From: Flavobacteriales bacterium
GTDB lineage: Bacteria > Bacteroidota > Bacteroidia > Flavobacteriales_F > PHOS-HE28
DNA length: 7,123 bases
Direction of reading: 5' to 3'
Assembly (NCBI GenBank): GCA_020635695.1
Contig: JACJZH010000031.1
Coordinates: forward strand, 1-7,123
Shown: piece after piece, positions 4,995 to 7,123 of the stretch
How the letters are laid out: each line of letters starts with the position of its first letter
Position numbering within the stretch: the stretch's first letter is position 1
Made by a program: the position numbers and the translations under genes
The notes under the pieces: model-generated
Told to the model about the DNA's origin: nothing
The model's input: the letters and a program-made list of their open reading frames with translations, nothing else
Databases searched by the model: none

Positions 4995-7123
4995 TCAGTG
5001 CGCTTCGAGCCAGTTTTTCCCCATGTCCATGTCAACAACAAGGGGTACGTCCAGCTCCATGGCACCTTCCATCGCCTCCCGTACCAGCGCTTGTACGCGA
5101 TCGGCCTCCGCTTGTTGCACATCGAAGACCAATTCGTCGTGCACCTGCAGCAGCATCCTGGATCGAAGGCCCTCCCGGGCGATCCGTTCGTGGATGTGCA
5201 CCATGGCCACCTTGATGATGTCCGCCGCAGTACCCTGCATGGGTGCGTTGATGGCGATGCGTTCGGCCGCGGACCTCACGGTGGCGTTCCCGCTGGTGAT
5301 GTCCGGCAGGTACCTGCGTCTGCCCATCAGGGTCTTCACGTAGCCATGCTCCCGGGCGAAGGCGATCTGCGTGTCCATGTAGGAGCGCACTCCGGGGAAT
5401 TGGGCGAAATAGTCCTCGATGATGGCGGCGGCCTCGCCCCGCGGTATGCCGAGGGTCTGGCTGAGCCCGAAGGCACCCTGCCCGTAGGCGATCCCGAAGT
5501 TCACCGCCTTCGCACGGCTGCGCTGTTCGCGGTCCACCGCGTCGATGTCCACCCCGAAGACCTTGGCGGCCGTGGCGGCGTGGATGTCCAGGCCCTTGCT
5601 GAAGGCTTCCTGCAGGCCCTTGTCCCCGCTCATGTGCGCGATCACCCGCAGCTCGATCTGGCTGTAGTCCGCGCTCAGTAGCAGGTGGTCCTCGTCGCGG
5701 GGCACGAAGGCCTTGCGTATCTCCCGACCCTTCTCGGTGCGGATGGGGATGTTCTGCAGATTGGGGCTCTCGCTGCTCAACCGCCCGGTGGCGGCCACGG
5801 CCTGGCGGTAGGAAGTGTGCACCCTGCCCGTGGCGGGGTCCACCATGTCCGGCAGGGTGTCCACGTAGGTGCTCTTCAACTTCCTCAGGGCCCGGTATTC
5901 GAGGACGAGCGGCACCACCGGGTGCGCATCGACGAGGGTGGAGAGCACATCCTCGCTGGTCTGGTACTGACCTGTCTTCGTGCGCTTGGGCTTTTCCCCG
6001 CCGATCTTCAGGGTCTCGAACAGCACATCGCCCAGTTGCTTGGGCGAATCGATGTTGAAGTCGATCCCGCCGCAGGCTTCACGGATGCGGTCCTGGAGCT
6101 TGAGGATGTCCTCACCGAGCTCCCTGCTGAACTTGCGCAGGGCGTCCACGTCCAGGCGGATGCCCTCCATCTCCATGTCGGCGAGCACCCTCACCAGCGG
6201 CATCTCCACGTCGGTGAAGAGCGGACCAAGCTCATCCTCCTTCAACCGGGGAGCGAACCGATCGCGCAACTGCCAGGTGATATCGGCATCCTCGCCGGCG
6301 TATTCCGCCACTTGTTCCACGGCCACCTCCCGCATGCTCTTCTGGCCTTTGCCTTTCGGTCCGATGAGCTCGGTGATGGGCACCGGCCGGTAGTGCAGGT
6401 AGGTCTCGGCCAGGTAGTCCATGTTGTGGCGCAGCTCGGGTTGCAGCAGGTAGTGCGCGAGCATCGTATCGAACAGGGTGCCCTGAATGCGCACCCCGTG
6501 CATGGCCAGGACGATGAGGTCGTACTTGATGTTCTGGCCCACCTTCTCGATCGCGGGGTCTTCCAACACCGCACGAAAGCGCTCCAGCACGGCATCACAT
6601 CCCTCCCTGTCCTCCGGCACCGGCACGTACCAGGCCTCATGGGCCTTCCAGCTGAAGCTGAGCCCGACAAGTCCCGCCTTCCGCTCGTCCAATCCGGTGG
6701 TCTCGGTATCGAAACAGAAGGCCTTCAGGTCGGCCAGTTGCTCGGCCAGGCGTTCCTGTGACGCGGGATCGGCGGCCAGGTGGTAGGTGTGTTCGACCGT
6801 AGCGATGGTGGCGAGGTCCTCAAGTTCCGCGGCTTCTCCACTTCCCTCGTCCATGCCGCTGAACAGATCACCCTGCCCGTTGGTGGACACCGCCTGCAGG
6901 GTGCCTTCGTCGCCGAGGACACGTTTGGCCAGGGTGCGGAACTCCAGTTCGCTGAACACTTCCAGGATACGTTCACGGTCCGGCGGATCCAGATGAAGGG
7001 CTTCGTGATCGATGGCCACCGGGGCATCGGTCAGGATGGTGGCCAGCTTGCGGCTCATGCGCGCCTGCTCGGCGTGTTCGCGCACCCGCTCACCCAGCTT
7101 GCCCTTGATCTCGTCGGCGTGCT
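4995..7123 (-). CDS. polA: DNA polymerase I, 5' partial
   Basis: The frame runs off the right edge; about 708 C-terminal residues are visible of an enzyme usually near 900-950. The visible part begins in the end of the 5'-3' exonuclease domain (IKGKLGERV, then MSRKLATI, the helix-hairpin region). Next is a 3'-5' proofreading domain with its DEDDy residues intact: FDTETTG (6693-6713), NIKYD, and the Tyr and Asp of YAGEDAD. The family A polymerase domain has motif A DYSQIELR (5646-5669), motif B with RSRAKAVNFGIAYGQ (about 5480-5525) and motif C VHDELVFD (5121-5144); the aspartates of A and C bind the catalytic metals. The enzyme removes RNA primers, fills gaps and takes part in excision repair in the cytoplasm. 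The protein ends GKNWLEAH, a typical PolA terminus. The GTG at 7083-7085 is internal and is not the start. There is no frameshift. Two envelope-protein genes follow on the same strand. Confidence 0.98.
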   Translation of the reverse strand, partial: HADEIKGKLGERVREHAEQARMSRKLATILTDAPVAIDHEALHLDPPDRERILEVFSELEFRTLAKRVLGDEGTLQAVSTNGQGDLFSGMDEGSGEAAELEDLATIATVEHTYHLAADPASQERLAEQLADLKAFCFDTETTGLDERKAGLVGLSFSWKAHEAWYVPVPEDREGCDAVLERFRAVLEDPAIEKVGQNIKYDLIVLAMHGVRIQGTLFDTMLAHYLLQPELRHNMDYLAETYLHYRPVPITELIGPKGKGQKSMREVAVEQVAEYAGEDADITWQLRDRFAPRLKEDELGPLFTDVEMPLVRVLADMEMEGIRLDVDALRKFSRELGEDILKLQDRIREACGGIDFNIDSPKQLGDVLFETLKIGGEKPKRTKTGQYQTSEDVLSTLVDAHPVVPLVLEYRALRKLKSTYVDTLPDMVDPATGRVHTSYRQAVAATGRLSSESPNLQNIPIRTEKGREIRKAFVPRDEDHLLLSADYSQIELRVIAHMSGDKGLQEAFSKGLDIHAATAAKVFGVDIDAVDREQRSRAKAVNFGIAYGQGAFGLSQTLGIPRGEAAAIIEDYFAQFPGVRSYMDTQIAFAREHGYVKTLMGRRRYLPDITSGNATVRSAAERIAINAPMQGTAADIIKVAMVHIHERIAREGLRSRMLLQVHDELVFDVQQAEADRVQALVREAMEGAMELDVPLVVDMDMGKNWLEAH

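Noticed and set aside
5685..6761. 358-codon plus-strand frame inside polA
   Set aside because: It lies wholly antisense to conserved PolA exonuclease and polymerase sequence and has shadow-frame composition (Leu/Gly/His/Gln-rich).

Overview
The window reads as an ordinary chromosomal segment of a GC-rich member of the Bacteroidota. Three things suggest this: at least one and probably two proteins end in a type IX secretion (T9SS) type A sorting tail, the start codons mostly lack convincing Shine-Dalgarno sequences, and sequences resembling the Bacteroidota -7 box (TAnnTTTG) sit just upstream of two genes. An uncultured high-GC lineage related to Flavobacteriales or Sphingobacteriales is plausible, but the exact taxon is inference. 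I see no RNA gene, CRISPR array, insertion sequence, phage gene or integration site.

Left half, plus strand: the window opens in the last 33 codons of a gene whose end looks like a T9SS sorting tail. A complete PLP-dependent trans-sulfuration enzyme (cystathionine gamma-lyase/gamma-synthase family) follows. After a 137-base gap comes a 699-residue secreted M43-type zinc metalloprotease with a PKD domain, a jelly-roll-like domain and a T9SS tail. A strong, almost perfectly symmetrical intrinsic terminator lies just after it.

Right half, minus strand, convergent with the left half: reading from the right edge, the genes are polA (DNA polymerase I; its N-terminal exonuclease region runs off the window), a 296-residue lipoprotein of unknown function, and a 146-residue exported protein of unknown function. 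Gaps are 57 bases and about 8 bases (or a 4-base overlap if a TTG start is used), so the two small genes form a tight pair that could be read through from polA or from a weak promoter of their own. The terminator at 3550-3576 serves both converging units.

Functionally the window holds one sulfur amino-acid enzyme, one secreted protease, one DNA repair/replication polymerase and an unexplained pair of envelope proteins. I found no convincing new multi-gene system. The lipoprotein/exported-protein pair is the least understood part and the best candidate for follow-up.
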